Assembly (NCBI RefSeq): GCF_964340395.1
Contig: NC_135558.1
Span: 15,045,500 to 15,109,499 of the forward strand
Length of the DNA stretch: 64,000 bases
Direction of reading: 5' to 3'
Source of the DNA: Glandiceps talaboti
Taxonomy: Eukaryota > Hemichordata > Enteropneusta > Spengelidae
Positions 42,572 through 56,052 of the stretch are shown one piece after another. The notes below the pieces were generated by a model. It was not told the origin of the DNA. It searched no databases and was given only the letters and a program-made list of their open reading frames with translations. How positions within the stretch are numbered: position 1 is the first letter of the stretch; each line of letters starts with the position of its first letter. A program made the position numbers and the translations under genes.

Positions 42572-45500
42572 TGACAGGATATAAACATTGACGTCAACTT
42601 GTTATATAAGTATATATTGGAGATTAGTAGCAAATAACATCTAAGGTTACAATGCGGGTCATGTACGGTTAAAACGTGAGAAAGATTCAAATTCACATTT
42701 CCTCGAAATCGATCGCGCATACAATTATTAAGCTGCCAACATCACTATAGTATGTAAGATTAATATACATGAACGTGCCTTTAATTTCGATTGTGGTGTT
42801 TCCTTTTAAGTTTTAAAGCGTTACAATATATATTTTTTTGTTATTGAGTGCGAAGATCAGACAATTATCCCTGTACATTTCTATGAAGGGAAAATAAGGA
42901 AAGGTCGTGTTTTATACAACTTTTTAGTATGGTAAATTGAAAAAAAAAATGGCTGAGTACATCAATCAGCATCTATAAGCAGTGTTCGTATTCACCATGT
43001 CAATCTCATCGATCTTTTAAGATACACATGCACGGTTGAATGTTTATAAAACGGTAAAGTATGGTTCCTAGTACAATCTTGGAAATCAATATTTTACATA
43101 TAGTAAATGAACAAGAAATGTTTGAACAACATTTTTGGAATGGAAAGCCCTAGAATAATACTGTTAAATAAACACTAAATGTGTTTGCATTAACCTTCTA
43201 CTCAGGAACGACAATGTGCAATACTGATAGAATCGATAATGTCTGAATGAGAGCATTATAAACTGCCTGCGATACAAGCAATGTATATTTGTAACGAATC
43301 TAAAACGGGGTCGTTGAACAGTTATTATAGGGTAATTCTAAATCTGGGTAATTTCCGCTTTCAAGCTTGTCATGTAGACTGTAAGATCTAGATACGTCGT
43401 GATATTAAGTCATATCAGCGATGACTGCTGGTTGACAGCGTGCCATGAATGTCTACATATCTTACAGACTCCTTGTCTTTGAGATCTGGTAACAAATTCT
43501 CGTACGAAGAAGTGTCATAACACCGGCAGAATTACAACTGTACTGTAGCACAATTATAATGTAGTTGAAAATTGAGAATTCTGGTCTCATTAAAATAGGT
43601 ATTCTCACCTTTATAGAAGCATGATACTTTCTGATTTTTGGTGATTCATTTCATGGCGAGAATTTTTTAGGAATGCATTGTTTTGTATAAATTCCATATC
43701 TATAATATTTCGGACATGAAAAGCAGCAATCAATACAGGTCAGTGGTCTGAGGTTTACACACAGCATTGTGCTCCTCCCACTATCTTCACTAAGGAGTAC
43801 ATACATCATATCCTTATACTCAAGTACGATATTCAAAAGGTAAAATTGCAATTCATCTACACTTAGTTCGACGAACACCTTTGATTCCAGCAGAATGAAT
43901 ATCATGTTCGAATTCAAAATCTGAGGAGAGGCCTGGGGGTATCCATATTTGAAAACTTCTAAATTTGTGAAACAACGAGAAAATACCGAAATAGTACATG
44001 TACCCGGGAGTACTATACATGTACCCGAGAGTACAGGCTGCTTAGTGCACATTTCTACCAAGTTAAGTGTGACCGAATCTTTCAACGCCGTGAAGTCAAG
44101 AGGTCAGTTTGGAAACAATGGCATAGCACATGTGTCACGTAAATGGTGGCATTAAGGTGTAACATGTAGACTATTACTGTAACACTGAAATAACAAGCAA
44201 TTAAATTCTAAATTCTCGGTCAGTACAACGTAATTAAGTTTTAACATATACAGGAGATCTTCTCTTTGGCCCTTAATCGCGCATTTTAGGAAAGAGTAAA
44301 AAAAATGTGGGGGGGGGAGTCTAATAAAAGAACTACGTTACTATGGTTACCGGACATTTGTGGAAATAAGGTACCACCAACAACACAAAAAATCCATAAT
44401 GTCACAGGTGAGATTTATCAAACGTCGGGTTTTTTATTAATCAAGGTAAATTCGGTCTTTTAACCTGTGGTTCTTCAAAGTGCCTTTTAAGCCATAAAAA
44501 GCCAACTTATTCACTGCCCCATGACTACATGTTTAAGCATGTCTAGTTGGGCTTGAAACATGAGTACTTTTAACATCACCATCAATCAAATAGTCAGAAT
44601 ACTGACCAGTCACCAAGGGTCGTCCGGTGTTTCCGCTAGTAAGGGTTTGGATTATAGTTACTGACAGAGGTAAACATTTTGTACCGCAAATACACAAAGT
44701 GTCAAGTTTTGGAGGGGACTGCAGATTGCAATTTATCACGATGATCAAATTATGTATATACGTCTGATTTTAAATAACCAAAAACAAACCAATAAACAAA
44801 CAAACAAACAAACAACAATAATTTGATTATCTTAATAAAAATATTTAGCATAAGAAACTGCCAGTCCTTCAATTTTCGTAAAAGAATGTAACCACATATT
44901 TTTAAGATCAAAATAATGTCATAACCATTATAATTTTAATCTATATTCTGTAAGACTTTGTATACATTAAACGTGGAAAAAGTGAGGACAGGTTGTTGGT
45001 GTCGTACCTAGGACTAAGTTATTTCATAATTGTTCTTCTTGTTATCGTACTTGATAAACTTGTATATTGCGAACAAACAAACTCAATTTCCTGACCACCC
45101 ACTAGTAAATACATCCCTCACGACTGTTTACATACGGATATCAAGTCATTGTACACAATTCACATAATTAGTGGAGAGGTTATTCAACTAATTAGAGTTT
45201 CAATGGGTGAGAATTTACGAAAACAACGAAAATGCATAGCTGCTGGGGCTTTAAGCTATATATGGCCTTGTACTCCGCCCAAATTAATTACACATACATG
45301 TACATGAATTTTCGAAGCAAGCGCTAGCGACTCCAGGCTACTAACATCCCTCCGGGGTACAATAACAATTACACTCCTAAAAAAGGTGTTGTTCTCACTG
45401 AGCAACTCAACAATGGCGACGGTATGCCTCGCAAATGAACCTTTGTTAATTTATGGACCCATCGCATTTTGAAGTTACCGTACATATGACTGTTGTTATT

Positions 45501-48500
45501 AGCCTTACTGATACCCACAGAACGGTAAAGTCATACATAGGTTCAAAAGTTCCAGATAGATGTTCTAGAGTTACTATTTTGCATTCCGTTTGCTGTATCT
45601 TTGATCTGTACGTTAGTCAACACGCTAATGAATATGTGACAATATTTTGATATAGGCCTGGCACCATTTTGGTGTGTACACAGCTCAGTGCTGCAGGTTA
45701 TAAGACCTTAAAGGCCAGGTTTTCAATCCCTGGTTCTCTAATTAGTATTATCAAATTAATAGAGCCAGAAGGATTACATAGGACCATTGCTAAGTTTTGG
45801 ACTAACGTCTCCATAGATCTGATAGACAACTGACAGACAAATCCGAACTGGGCTTTTAAAGTTCTACATTATCAACAGGTGGCGCCATTTTGGAAATTCT
45901 TGTGTTCCATTAATAACCACCACACAGGCTAACAACGACAATATATCGACTCGTAAAACGACATTTTATGAAGTTTTGGACGGTTTTGAATAAAGCGAAC
46001 ATCGATTTGTGGTCGGTAAAAATAGGGTTTAGTTACAGTGTTATGTAGCTACGATACAGCTTGGTACATTTTATCAGGTAAATTAACATTCTTGGTGTAT
46101 GTTTAATTTCAACCTCTGTGTCAGTGAAATAGCATAGCTCTGATTAACTGTGTCATGAATAGACAATTTGCTACATTAGAATTCGACAACTATGCAAACA
46201 GGTCAATTAAACACCTATTACCGTATTGTTCAACTCAAAACTCGAGTATACAGCGTCAATAAAGGGATTACTTTCGGAATTAGATTGGGTTCGGTAATCG
46301 CATATTATTACATGTATAGTCTTTCCTATCAAGCTATATAGCTGTGTGTGATTCAAAAATTCGAAACTTCCGTTTTATGAATGACGTGATGTGTCCTGTT
46401 AGTGAATACGTCGGAAACGACCTCGTGTCATGCAATGTACTGTAATTCCGCGTTTTATGAATGATATGTAAACGCAAATGCGTTCTGTGTATTTGTTACA
46501 ATATCTGTAATATGTATTTCGAAATGGTTATCACTATGACAACGTTTTTATCACTATGACGACGTTTATCACACATGTTGTTCTTATAAGTTGTTATTTT
46601 CATATTGTAGTCAATTTTTATTTTTTTTATTTATATATAAGTAGGTGTTCTAGCGACAATTTTTACCATTGGTGAACAACCACTAGACCCAGACTAGAAA
46701 AATTGGCTGATGACCAATACCGCCATCTTGTATTGTGCAGCCATGCATGACTACGTGCGTCTAGTAATAAGTGCTTGCAAAGTCGTAAAATGTAGGTTAA
46801 AAGAGTGGTCGGATAAATCTTTTTATTTTATTTTTGACACCTTGATAGATATACCAGATCCTGTATAAATACGAAATGCAACAAAATTCAACAAACTATT
46901 TAGTTTAGAAGCTCTCCGTTGACTGTCAATCTGAAAATCTCTTTTCTAAAACCGGTGCTGAAGGAGATCTTCAAATTCAAAGCCAATGGATAGCCTCCAG
47001 TTGATAATGAACTGTATATTCTATCTGTCAACCCTTTCACTTATCTACAGAACACTGACCCCGTCCGAACCCTTTCTGAGGCGACATATTGCTCCAACCC
47101 GTCACAGCCCCCCCCCCCCCCCCACCAATCGTGGCATGGCTATGACATTGTTAATCGATCAAACTTTTTGGTTAACCATCAGGCTAAAGTAGATGAAATT
47201 TCTCTACATTTCTGTAACATTGTTTTCCAATGAACTGATTAATATACTATGTATGTTGTCATTTGTTTTTATTTTGCGAGCTATCTACATAATTGTGTGT
47301 TTTTATTGCAAATACACGGGATTGGAACTAACTCTTAGGCCTAGGAGAACGAAATAATTAATGTGTAAACATATGGAAATTAAACAAACATATACCTGTA
47401 TTAAAATACACATAGAAGTATCTATTTAAGAAAACTCACTGAAATCTGTAATGTTTTTTGGGTGAAATCTACCAGCGTTTTCTACATTATTGTGTTTGGA
47501 TTCACATTCAAATAATTTAAAGCTGTTGTACAAGTTATGTTGTGGGCTGTAACGAGGTGAAAAGCTGCCAACATTTTCTACACATCTTGGATACACCGTC
47601 AGCACTATCAAAATTATTTAACATAAGGTATGAAACTATATGTCACAGTTTTACCAGAGCGCCCCCACCCCCACCCCGAGCGCCCCCACCCCAATACAAG
47701 TGTTCCTAACCTTGATCAAAAACACTACGGCTGTCGTCATAGTCCTAGCCTAGATAGTACCTTGTATGAAGCAAACCGATCATAAATCACATCGCTAAAT
47801 TATAGTGATTTAATGATATGACGACAAAACCGCAGTGATTCATCTTCCGGAGTTGAACCCACTATACACTCCCTATGTCTATCAATCACCACTAACAGTC
47901 CATAATTTCATCCATCTATATACGTCTTAATTAAATAGCTATACACGTACACTTCAGCACGGTATTGATACAACCGTCTTAGCTAACCGGACAATGTACC
48001 GACATCTCCTATCTAATCTTTTTTTCACTGGTTTCGTTGTAATAATCGCGAAGTATCCCCTTATTCATAATCCTCGTTACCCTTCGTATGGATCGTATTC
48101 AAGTTAATAGACAACCAAACCTGACTAATCACATCAAATGCTGTCCTTGCATACTTCCTCAGTTTCGCAGACTACTAGCGCCAATTTCAAGACAATAAAT
48201 GGTCAGGTATATACACAACACGGTTCACATCTGACTCGACATTTCACACGATGCATAGCTGTTATAATACCAGATTTCGTTTCAAATAAGGAGGTTTTTT
48301 AACTTGCCGCACTACTTGAAAATCTAAGTTTAGAAGGTTTAATACGCACTTTTCAGTCCCACCTGGGTCTATTTCTTTTGATCAACCACACAATAAACGT
48401 ATCATGAAAGAGTCACTAAAACTTTAACAGCTACGATGACGTAAACATAAAACTTTTACGCTTTGTATATGCTCGATTATAGGTCGCTGACAGATGTAGA

Positions 48501-49952
48501 GTTTTAAAGACTCAACTCCTTTAAAAACTTCACCTTTAATGACACTTGTGAAGTCAACCATTATCTGTTCTCAGGCCTAATCTCTCCCTTTAGTGTATCA
48601 ATTGAAGCGTTACAGACGTGACATGCTAACTTCTTGTTATTCTGCTGTGCTTAGATGTAGCGGAGAAGTGAATATTACAATCGCATTTTGCATTTTATTT
48701 AGTGTTGTTGTCATGGTAATTGTTTTTACAATAGCAGACACGGTGAACAAAAGTGTTCTCATTTTATGTTGTTTGATTTTAAATATCTATGAAAAAGGAA
48801 AACCAAAAATATATTTATTTCTACAATCCATACCTTGTGATTCTTGTTGGAGTAATTCCTTAGTCTCAAAACAAACAATTGTGTTTGTAAATTTTTAAAT
48901 ACATACCGTAAAATGATTTAACCGTTCGCGGCTAGTTAAGTACACATCGTTTCGTCAATTTCAGACACTTTTGTATTACATAATCCCGTCAGTATCTGGT
49001 AAAATTACGTGTGTTTTTCACATTCCGACGAAAGGTAATGTACAAAACGTACATAACATGGCACGCACTAACCATTTCACGTCTACAGGTAGACTAGGGG
49101 AGGGGTTTTCCCTCCCCTGTCTATGAATGCATATGGAGAATTTGTAAAAGAGAGGGGCGGGGAGACTTTTTTTCTCAAATTAAATGTTGTTATATATCCC
49201 AAAAATGTATCATGTGATTTTACATTAGTACAAACATGAAATACATATAATGTTCAAGAAATGGTTTTAAATTCGTGAGAAGTTTCTCGCAGTCCTTGGT
49301 ATATAATAGTTACATTCATTGACTTCATTTATGAATGGGTTGTTTGATTTGTACACTGGGACTGTGTACTGAAATAACACCACACTAACGTAACACACAA
49401 CATCTTGTTTAAGTGTTACCACAGCATATAGTATATAGGCTCGGGCTTTTGTCATATAGGTGTGTCTCTTGTATACGTTCAAACATAAACACACTCATTC
49501 GTCAACGTTGTAAATTCCAGTATGATAATGGTGTATCTCTCAAAGGATCTAGAACACACCCATTTCGTTATTTAAAATTACTCAGCCATTTTCTGATTTA
49601 TCAATCAATACGTGAACGGGTACGATGTTTTGCGGTGTTATACTTGGGTCAGTGGACATAGTCTGTAGACCCCCCAACCCCCAACCCCCTGCTGTTTATA
49701 CAACTGTTTTAATTAAAATGTATTGGCTACCCTACTTACGCATAAAAATAAACCAGGGACCACTGCAGTATATAAACCGAGCCTAAATGAGACATCATTT
49801 ACCGTTATTTTGAAATTTTGATTATAATCGCTTATCAAATAAAATATTGGTTATCATGTTCAAGTTGTATGAACCCAACTCAGACAACTTTAGTGTATCG
49901 TTAGTGGTCTGAGGGTGTATAAACCAAGAATATATGTTTATATATATAACAG
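42447..49952. other. Unique non-coding DNA, no gene recognised
   Basis: No exon with convincing protein character was found on either strand. Noted features are only poly-G (44309), poly-C (47106-47122) and (CAAA)n (44790) runs. This may be a long intron of the minus-strand gene whose first exon lies at 53709-54616. Confidence 0.35.
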
Positions 49953-50039
49953 TATCAAGCAAGATACACAGGACCCGTTACACAGTGTTTCACAGTTTTT
50001 TTTAAATTGTGTAACGGCTACTGTGTATCTTACTTGATA
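49953..50039. repeat. Hairpin-forming inverted repeat
   Basis: TATCAAGCAAGATACACAGG and the following bases (49953-49984) pair with 50008-50039. Arms are about 32 bp with three or four mismatches around a 23-bp T-rich loop. It could be a tiny MITE remnant or a structured RNA; nothing else supports either. Confidence 0.5.
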
Positions 50040-50111
50040 GCAGATACTATGTTATTAACACCGCTGTACATTCATATGTATTGAGCACTGTTTACTCCAG
50101 CATAGACATTT

Positions 50112-50238
<127 letters not shown>

Positions 50239-53200
50239 ATCAACCCAGAATATAATATGTAGTGCATCACTTTACTGTGGTGTTAAAGCTACACTAGCTG
50301 TACCGTGCCTATAACGTTGGGTTGTTTTTTTAACTGTGTTGTTAAATATAATGACATACTTGTAACATCATACACCCTGAACAGTATTGAATCATACATA
50401 ATATGGTAGGTAAATCAACGAAATACAATTTTTTGGTCCATACCCAAAAATCAGCGCCCTCAATAGAGTCATGACATTAACTTGTTACTGTTCTGCTTAT
50501 GGGTAAAATCAAGTTGAACCTCTAGAATATACAAGTCTTAATACTGGTATTTTCACATTTTTTGTAATGTATTGTTAGTTGTAAGATTGAAAAAATATAC
50601 TCAGTTACAGCTTGTGTGGCTTTAAAGTTTTTTTTCACCGCTTTTCAATTACAATATGTTGGCTCTTGCATGTAAATACGAATGGGACGTCAGAGCAGAC
50701 AGTCATTTTATGTTTACGTGTGGTTAACTCACAATACAACCATCATCCATGTTAACATTTCCTTAATTATACGCTGGAATGCAGTCCATTTCTTTGCATG
50801 ACTGCATCCATAGTGTCTGACTTCGTGATTTCATATATACACATAGTCGTAATTCCCATGTACGAAGAATTAACTGTAGACTAATCCATTTGTTATTACT
50901 GTATTTCTATTTTCCTTTCGGCTACATGTATAGTTCGTTTGCCGGCTATGTGATGAATGTCACGTAGGCTGCACTTTAAACTGGGTTACTTTATCTCAAT
51001 ATTATGACATCGGGAGTGTGTTTACGAGCTTTTTATTAACTCGGAGGTGTTAGTTCGAATACTTGGTTGTTTGAGTGTAAAATATACGTAGTCAATTTAT
51101 TATATTTACCGTAGTGTTCACCCCATCAATATATTTTGAACTACATGTACATGATTTCAAAACGAACAGGTGCAGTCTAGTGAGAAAGGGAGGTTTTTTA
51201 AGGACGGTCTGTTTTGTTTTTCAGTACTATTGTATGTTGTCTGACGTTCCTGATTTAAAGTTGGTAACTATGGTGATTGCGATGAATAAATTATTAGGTA
51301 ACGGAAAAGTAAACAAAAGACACCAGCAAGAAGTTCAGATTTTTGTTTCATTAAACTATGCATGGAATCTCGGAGTTAGACTTCTAATACCGTTAGAGCA
51401 ACATTATCATAAAAATCTTTGCCCGAATTCCACACCTTGCGTCCAGTATCATAGTGTAGAATATATTCACGTCATGTATTTATGTTAATAAATTGGCGTT
51501 TCTTTATTGACAAACCTGAGGGGTCACATCGATCGACCCTGGCAATATATATTTTAACAGTCACGAAAGCTGAAAGACTTGTATCACGTAACAATGTATG
51601 CCGGTCAATATCTGTTCTGTGAGAAATGCAACACGGGTCTGGGTTGTTATCGGTATACAGCCACGGGTATCCGGTATGTTCATTCGATCCAAGGTTGTAC
51701 ATTTCAATGTTTGGAATTTAAAAAAAAAACATAGAACGAACGTGTCACTGCTGTAGGGGGTTTAGCGAGTACACAACAATGTACATTTCTCTGTACCTCC
51801 AGGCAGGACAACTGTTATGTAGTGTTCTCTCGGTTTTGTTCCTAAATAAACTGAGAAGTTGCCGATGGGATTTAAAAATGTTTGAGTTGTGCATTATTTA
51901 AAAGCCTCGACACTTCGCCAGGCTGTATGTGATACGTTTTTCGTATAAAACACAACAAACAAATCGGCAAGAGATACACACCTAATGGTTAATTTCGTCA
52001 GTTTCACCTTGTACATTTCAATGTCAATATCACTAACTGGGGTTCCAACAGTCTTGAAATTGACAATCTAGTAACTATTATTAAACAAGATAAAGCAATC
52101 AATAAATTTCATTGCTCTTTTACAAACGTTTACTATGCGACATGTTTCGACATATAAATCGATATGAACACATTTTAAAGATCCGGGTTAGGTTTAGAAG
52201 TAGAATCTGGATATGAACAACTGACATCTTGGAGAAGTATAAGTTGAGAAAAAGTTGGTCCACAGAATCAGTTATACAAGAAGTTGGCCCATAGAACAAT
52301 AGAATGGCCCTCCGTAATCCGTAAGATTACATTAATGCGAGAACCTGGGATTGAATTCCACGCCTTTAAATAACTTATATGTCGTCTGCAGTTTACGAAT
52401 ACGAATTATGGAGCATACTTAATTATTAATATTCCACCAGTAAAAAATTCCATCAAAATCCATAATTCTACCGAATTCCTCTTCTTTTTTTTATAAACAT
52501 CACTTAAAGTACAACTTCAACATGTTGTAAAAGTTATATCGTGTAACAACGAATGAAGCCTTAACGAGAAACTTTAGCGATTTAATGACCACGTTGTCGT
52601 GGCAACAACAGCCAAGGCCATATGTTTTTGTAGCAAAACTTCACGAAATTGGCCTATGATCCCTCATTGTGAGATGTTGTGTAATGTCGACTAGACAGTC
52701 CCTACTGAGCAAATATCACTAGAAGGTCGTGTTTACGTCATTAAACACAAGAGATATGCCTTATCTACACTATGACTTTTCAAGGCAAACTTTATTTTAA
52801 AATGCTATTAGCGCATCTAGTGTGTAAACTTATCAAATTATGGAGTAACTACTGTGTATTTTCGTGTATTGGATGTCAATTTCTTGCGGTGTTGTCATTT
52901 TCATCATGATCAATTTCTAGGAAATATACAACGGGCAGAATTACGACATCTCATCTTTTGTTTTTAAATTGTTCTTGGTATGTTTTTGTTAGATAAAGTT
53001 TTAATGACATTTTGTTGGTATCTAATATTTGACCAGTTTCGTTATCGTGGTTGGGTGTTGGAAAGTCGCCGCAAATTGGGGTTATTCGTACGATGAACCA
53101 GGGCGAGGTAAATAGCGATATGAACACCATTCATCAAACTTCACGGGTCAGGAACTAATGTATATGACAGGCCACACCTGTATGACCCGGTCACCCCTCT

Positions 53201-53708
53201 AGCTAAACTTGAACCATGGATGCATTATGATTGAATTCGATGGATTGAACTCTGTCGACAGAAAAGGTGTCTATGTATGTTTGTGTGCTTTATTCATAAA
53301 TAGGGGCCCTATTTGAATTAATCCTCCCTACCTCAATGGTTTCATATACAAAATCTTAAGATTAACACAATATACTAACAAGGCAAGAATGAACAATTGG
53401 AAACAATGCATGTACATGTACTGAGGGTTCTCTATGACAAATGGCTTTTTCAGGGAGTTGTCCTGCATCTATATTTAAGCCAGTGTGAACCTCTTAACAC
53501 ATTGCGTGTGAAAGAGTCGCTTTTCCTCCACAACCCACGCTTTGTGTATATCACAGCTAGGGTGTAGGGCTTCATGCTTTTTTGCCAAATAATGGGCGTG
53601 TATGGTGTGACTGTAAGCAAAAAAAAAGTTTGAACAAAGGTTCATAACGCGTGTACTGAAATAACGAATAGCTGAATGATGAAGTGTGCACAATAAATTT
53701 TGACTCAC
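50239..53708. other. Unique DNA, likely first intron of the 53.7-kb gene
   Basis: No convincing exon seen. A 124-codon plus-strand open frame at 51114-51488 has no recognisable features. The right end begins with the donor GTGAGT (minus strand) of the next exon. Confidence 0.35.
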
Positions 53709-54616
53709 CCAAGGCTTCGATCGATAGAGAATCCATTCTGTGGCGGTGATTGCCGACTCGTTGTCCGGGTGAAAGGCACGTTGTTTGTATTATATCCCGC
53801 CGCCGCCGCCGCCGTCGTAGTTGATGTCGCAACACAAAGTCGTGCATTTGGCAGCGATACAGGGGGACCGTTATGGAAACTGTATTTGTCTGCGGGTGCT
53901 TCGGCTGAACTCCCCCTACTCGTACTGCCGCTACCCGACTGTTGCAACGGGATATAGTCGTTGGTTTCATAGGTAATACCCGTTTGTTGATTGTAAACGG
54001 GTCGGTATTGTGCCACCGATGGTCTGCCTTGAAACTCAAAAGTAATGTTAGTCTCTCGCGGTGAATAAAAATGCAATGGTTTCCTACTCTGTTGGTAGTT
54101 TGACAATTCATGTCTGGCACACTTGGGACAAGATCCATACACCGTCGACTTCCCGCTACCGTTAACTGTGCCATTTTGAGTTTGGTTATTGTATTCTAAA
54201 GGAGCATAGTAAATAGTCTTTTCTTTCCCGAAATTGTCGTGCGTAAGTTTCTCGAGAGGTCCTCCACTGGTATGCAACCTTCTGTACTGCTCAATGTATC
54301 TTCTTGGGTCACTGTAATGTATAAATTGAAAGTTCTCTCTCTGGTGTACAGGACGTGACTTTTTCCCTGAGTTAGGCCGACCGGAATTATTTTTCAATTT
54401 TTCAGGTTTTCTATATTGCACTTTGGTGTCCGGCAACCAGCCACAGATTTCGTTACAAAACTTGGACACGTTCCGAGAGACTTGAGGTGACGGTAGATTA
54501 CTTGCTTCTACCTGCAGTAACTGTTTCTGTATGTCGTCATCCTGCAAGACGTGGCATTGCTCTCGTCCCATATTCCCTGTCTGGTTAAGCTCCCCCAGTG
54601 TTTCCCCTCCATCCAT
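53709..54616 (-). CDS. First coding exon, unrecognised Tyr/Asn/Gln-rich protein
   Basis: The minus-strand frame opens with ATG at 54616 (MDGGETLGELNQTGNMG) and runs 302 codons to a consensus donor, GG|GTGAGT, at 53708; reading through would hit a stop within two codons. The protein is hydrophilic with no signal peptide or membrane segment. It has a segment NFQFIHYSDPRRYIEQYRRL near residues 95-115, a pair of cysteines in SCPKCARHE, and a Ser/Gly tract followed by a polyalanine stretch encoded by (GCC)n near 53790-53815. A cytoskeletal or ciliary protein is possible by style, but no family is recognised. The exon leaves the reading frame two bases into a codon. The downstream partner could be in the 37-53 kb interval on the same strand. 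Confidence 0.7.
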
Positions 54617-55632
54617 GAAGTTACACTTACGGCAGGTGCACGATACATAACCGAATCTTGTATTGTAACGGAGTCAGTGTCCGACAGCCTATATACCAGA
54701 CCGACCGTACGTGACTCAAGATGGTGGAAGAGTTTTCAGTTCGTTTAAAACGTATGTAATTCTGTGTCTCGAACACGTAAACACCGGCTTAGTTGCCTTG
54801 GCATGAGTAGTCTGGACTACACCGAGATAAAAAACAACCGTAGCACACTGTAGCCGCTGCAACGATTCCTGGCAACTCACCGCTTACTAACGATTTTTAC
54901 CTGCGTCTTTTGTGTTCTATTGTCATCACGATCCAAATAATTAGCATTCAACAACAATAGCCCAGGGGAAAACAGTCCCTCTAACTCAGAAAAGAAAAGA
55001 CAGACGCTGAATCGATATATACCGAAGCCTCACAAAACAAGTTATACACTGTTTCACCAAACAAGTTACTATTTATAATCTGCAAGGATATGGCTGGTAT
55101 GTTGAAGTCCAAAGTTGACATGCAAGACAAGTCACTCAGTCGTACTTCTGACCCAAGTAACCAAGGTGACGACGCGGCTGTGATAGTATGGTGCGATATT
55201 GTATATAGTCGCAACACGGTGTTTGTTCCAGAGTTTTAATCCGAGCACTTAAAATAGCCATAACAACGATACTGTTTCGCCGCAATAGTATACGGCTGAA
55301 TTGTCCGACCCTTATTATGAGTGACCGGCCGAGCGAAACGCTTCGATGTCGAGTATTATACGCACTCTCTGAAGGGAAGGGGAAAATAATGGCCTATGTT
55401 GGGAAAAATAACACACCCGTTTATGAGATCTCACAATTGCATGGGTCATTGACAGGATATCGATTAACGGGAATCCTGTATCGATGACTTATTATCAGTA
55501 ATACATTTTATGCACCATTTTGCGTGTGTGATTCATCGCACTAGAGTTAATTCTTTGTAACCACGCCATCGATACACCGTCCTAAAAAATAACAAACAAC
55601 AAACCTAGCACACCGTGAACATTTTATACAAC
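54617..55632 (-). promoter_or_regulatory. Presumed promoter region of the 53.7-kb gene
   Basis: Sequence upstream of the ATG is locally richer in CG than its surroundings (for example CCGACCGTACGTGACTC near 54705 and ACCGGCCGAGCGAAACGCTT near 55325). No exact start site is recognisable. Assignment rests on position. Confidence 0.3.
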
Positions 55633-56052
55633 GAAAATCATAAACCCTGAAACAGAAGGTCGACTGTCTCGACAAAAATCTCACTGATATTGCTACATTT
55701 TTTTTGTCTGGCTAGACAAATATCTCTTTGATGTTATAAAATCTCGACTCGACAAAAATATAATCAATATTTCCGCATGTTATCGTCTGGCACAACAAGA
55801 ACTGAACTGTAATTGATACATTTTAGTCAATTGACTGTCTCAATAATATCAAAGAACGCGCCAAACTTAGGCTTACATGGGACGTATAAATTTGGCTATG
55901 ACCTCCTAAGATGATGTTTGTCATGCCAGACAAGGGACAATTGACGAAACGCTATTGGTAATTTTTTTTTCTAGCCAGCCGATAGAATATAGATTTATTA
56001 ATGAGATTTTTGTTGAGCCAGACGACGTTTTGTTTCAGGGTTTATGATTTTC
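55633..56052. mobile_element. MITE-like element with ~50-bp terminal inverted repeats
   Basis: The left end GAAAATCATAAACCCTGAAA C and continuing bases to AAAAATCTCA (55633-55681) is mirrored at 56003-56052. Pairing weakens inwards but resumes around GTCTGGCTAGAC/CTAGCCAGCC. About 320 bp of AT-rich interior contains several internal TCGACAAAAAT and TTGACT copies. No transposase. Target duplications are not obvious. Confidence 0.6.

Noticed and set aside
43651-44085. 144-codon minus-strand open frame
   Set aside because: Composition is not protein-like, there is no family resemblance, and it is embedded in unique non-coding DNA.
45665-45760. tRNA-like stretch with a GGTTTTCAATCCC box
   Set aside because: No acceptor stem or cloverleaf could be drawn; the B-box match is loose.
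51114-51488. 124-codon plus-strand open frame
   Set aside because: No recognisable motif, splice context or repeat; a frame of this length can occur by chance over 64 kb.
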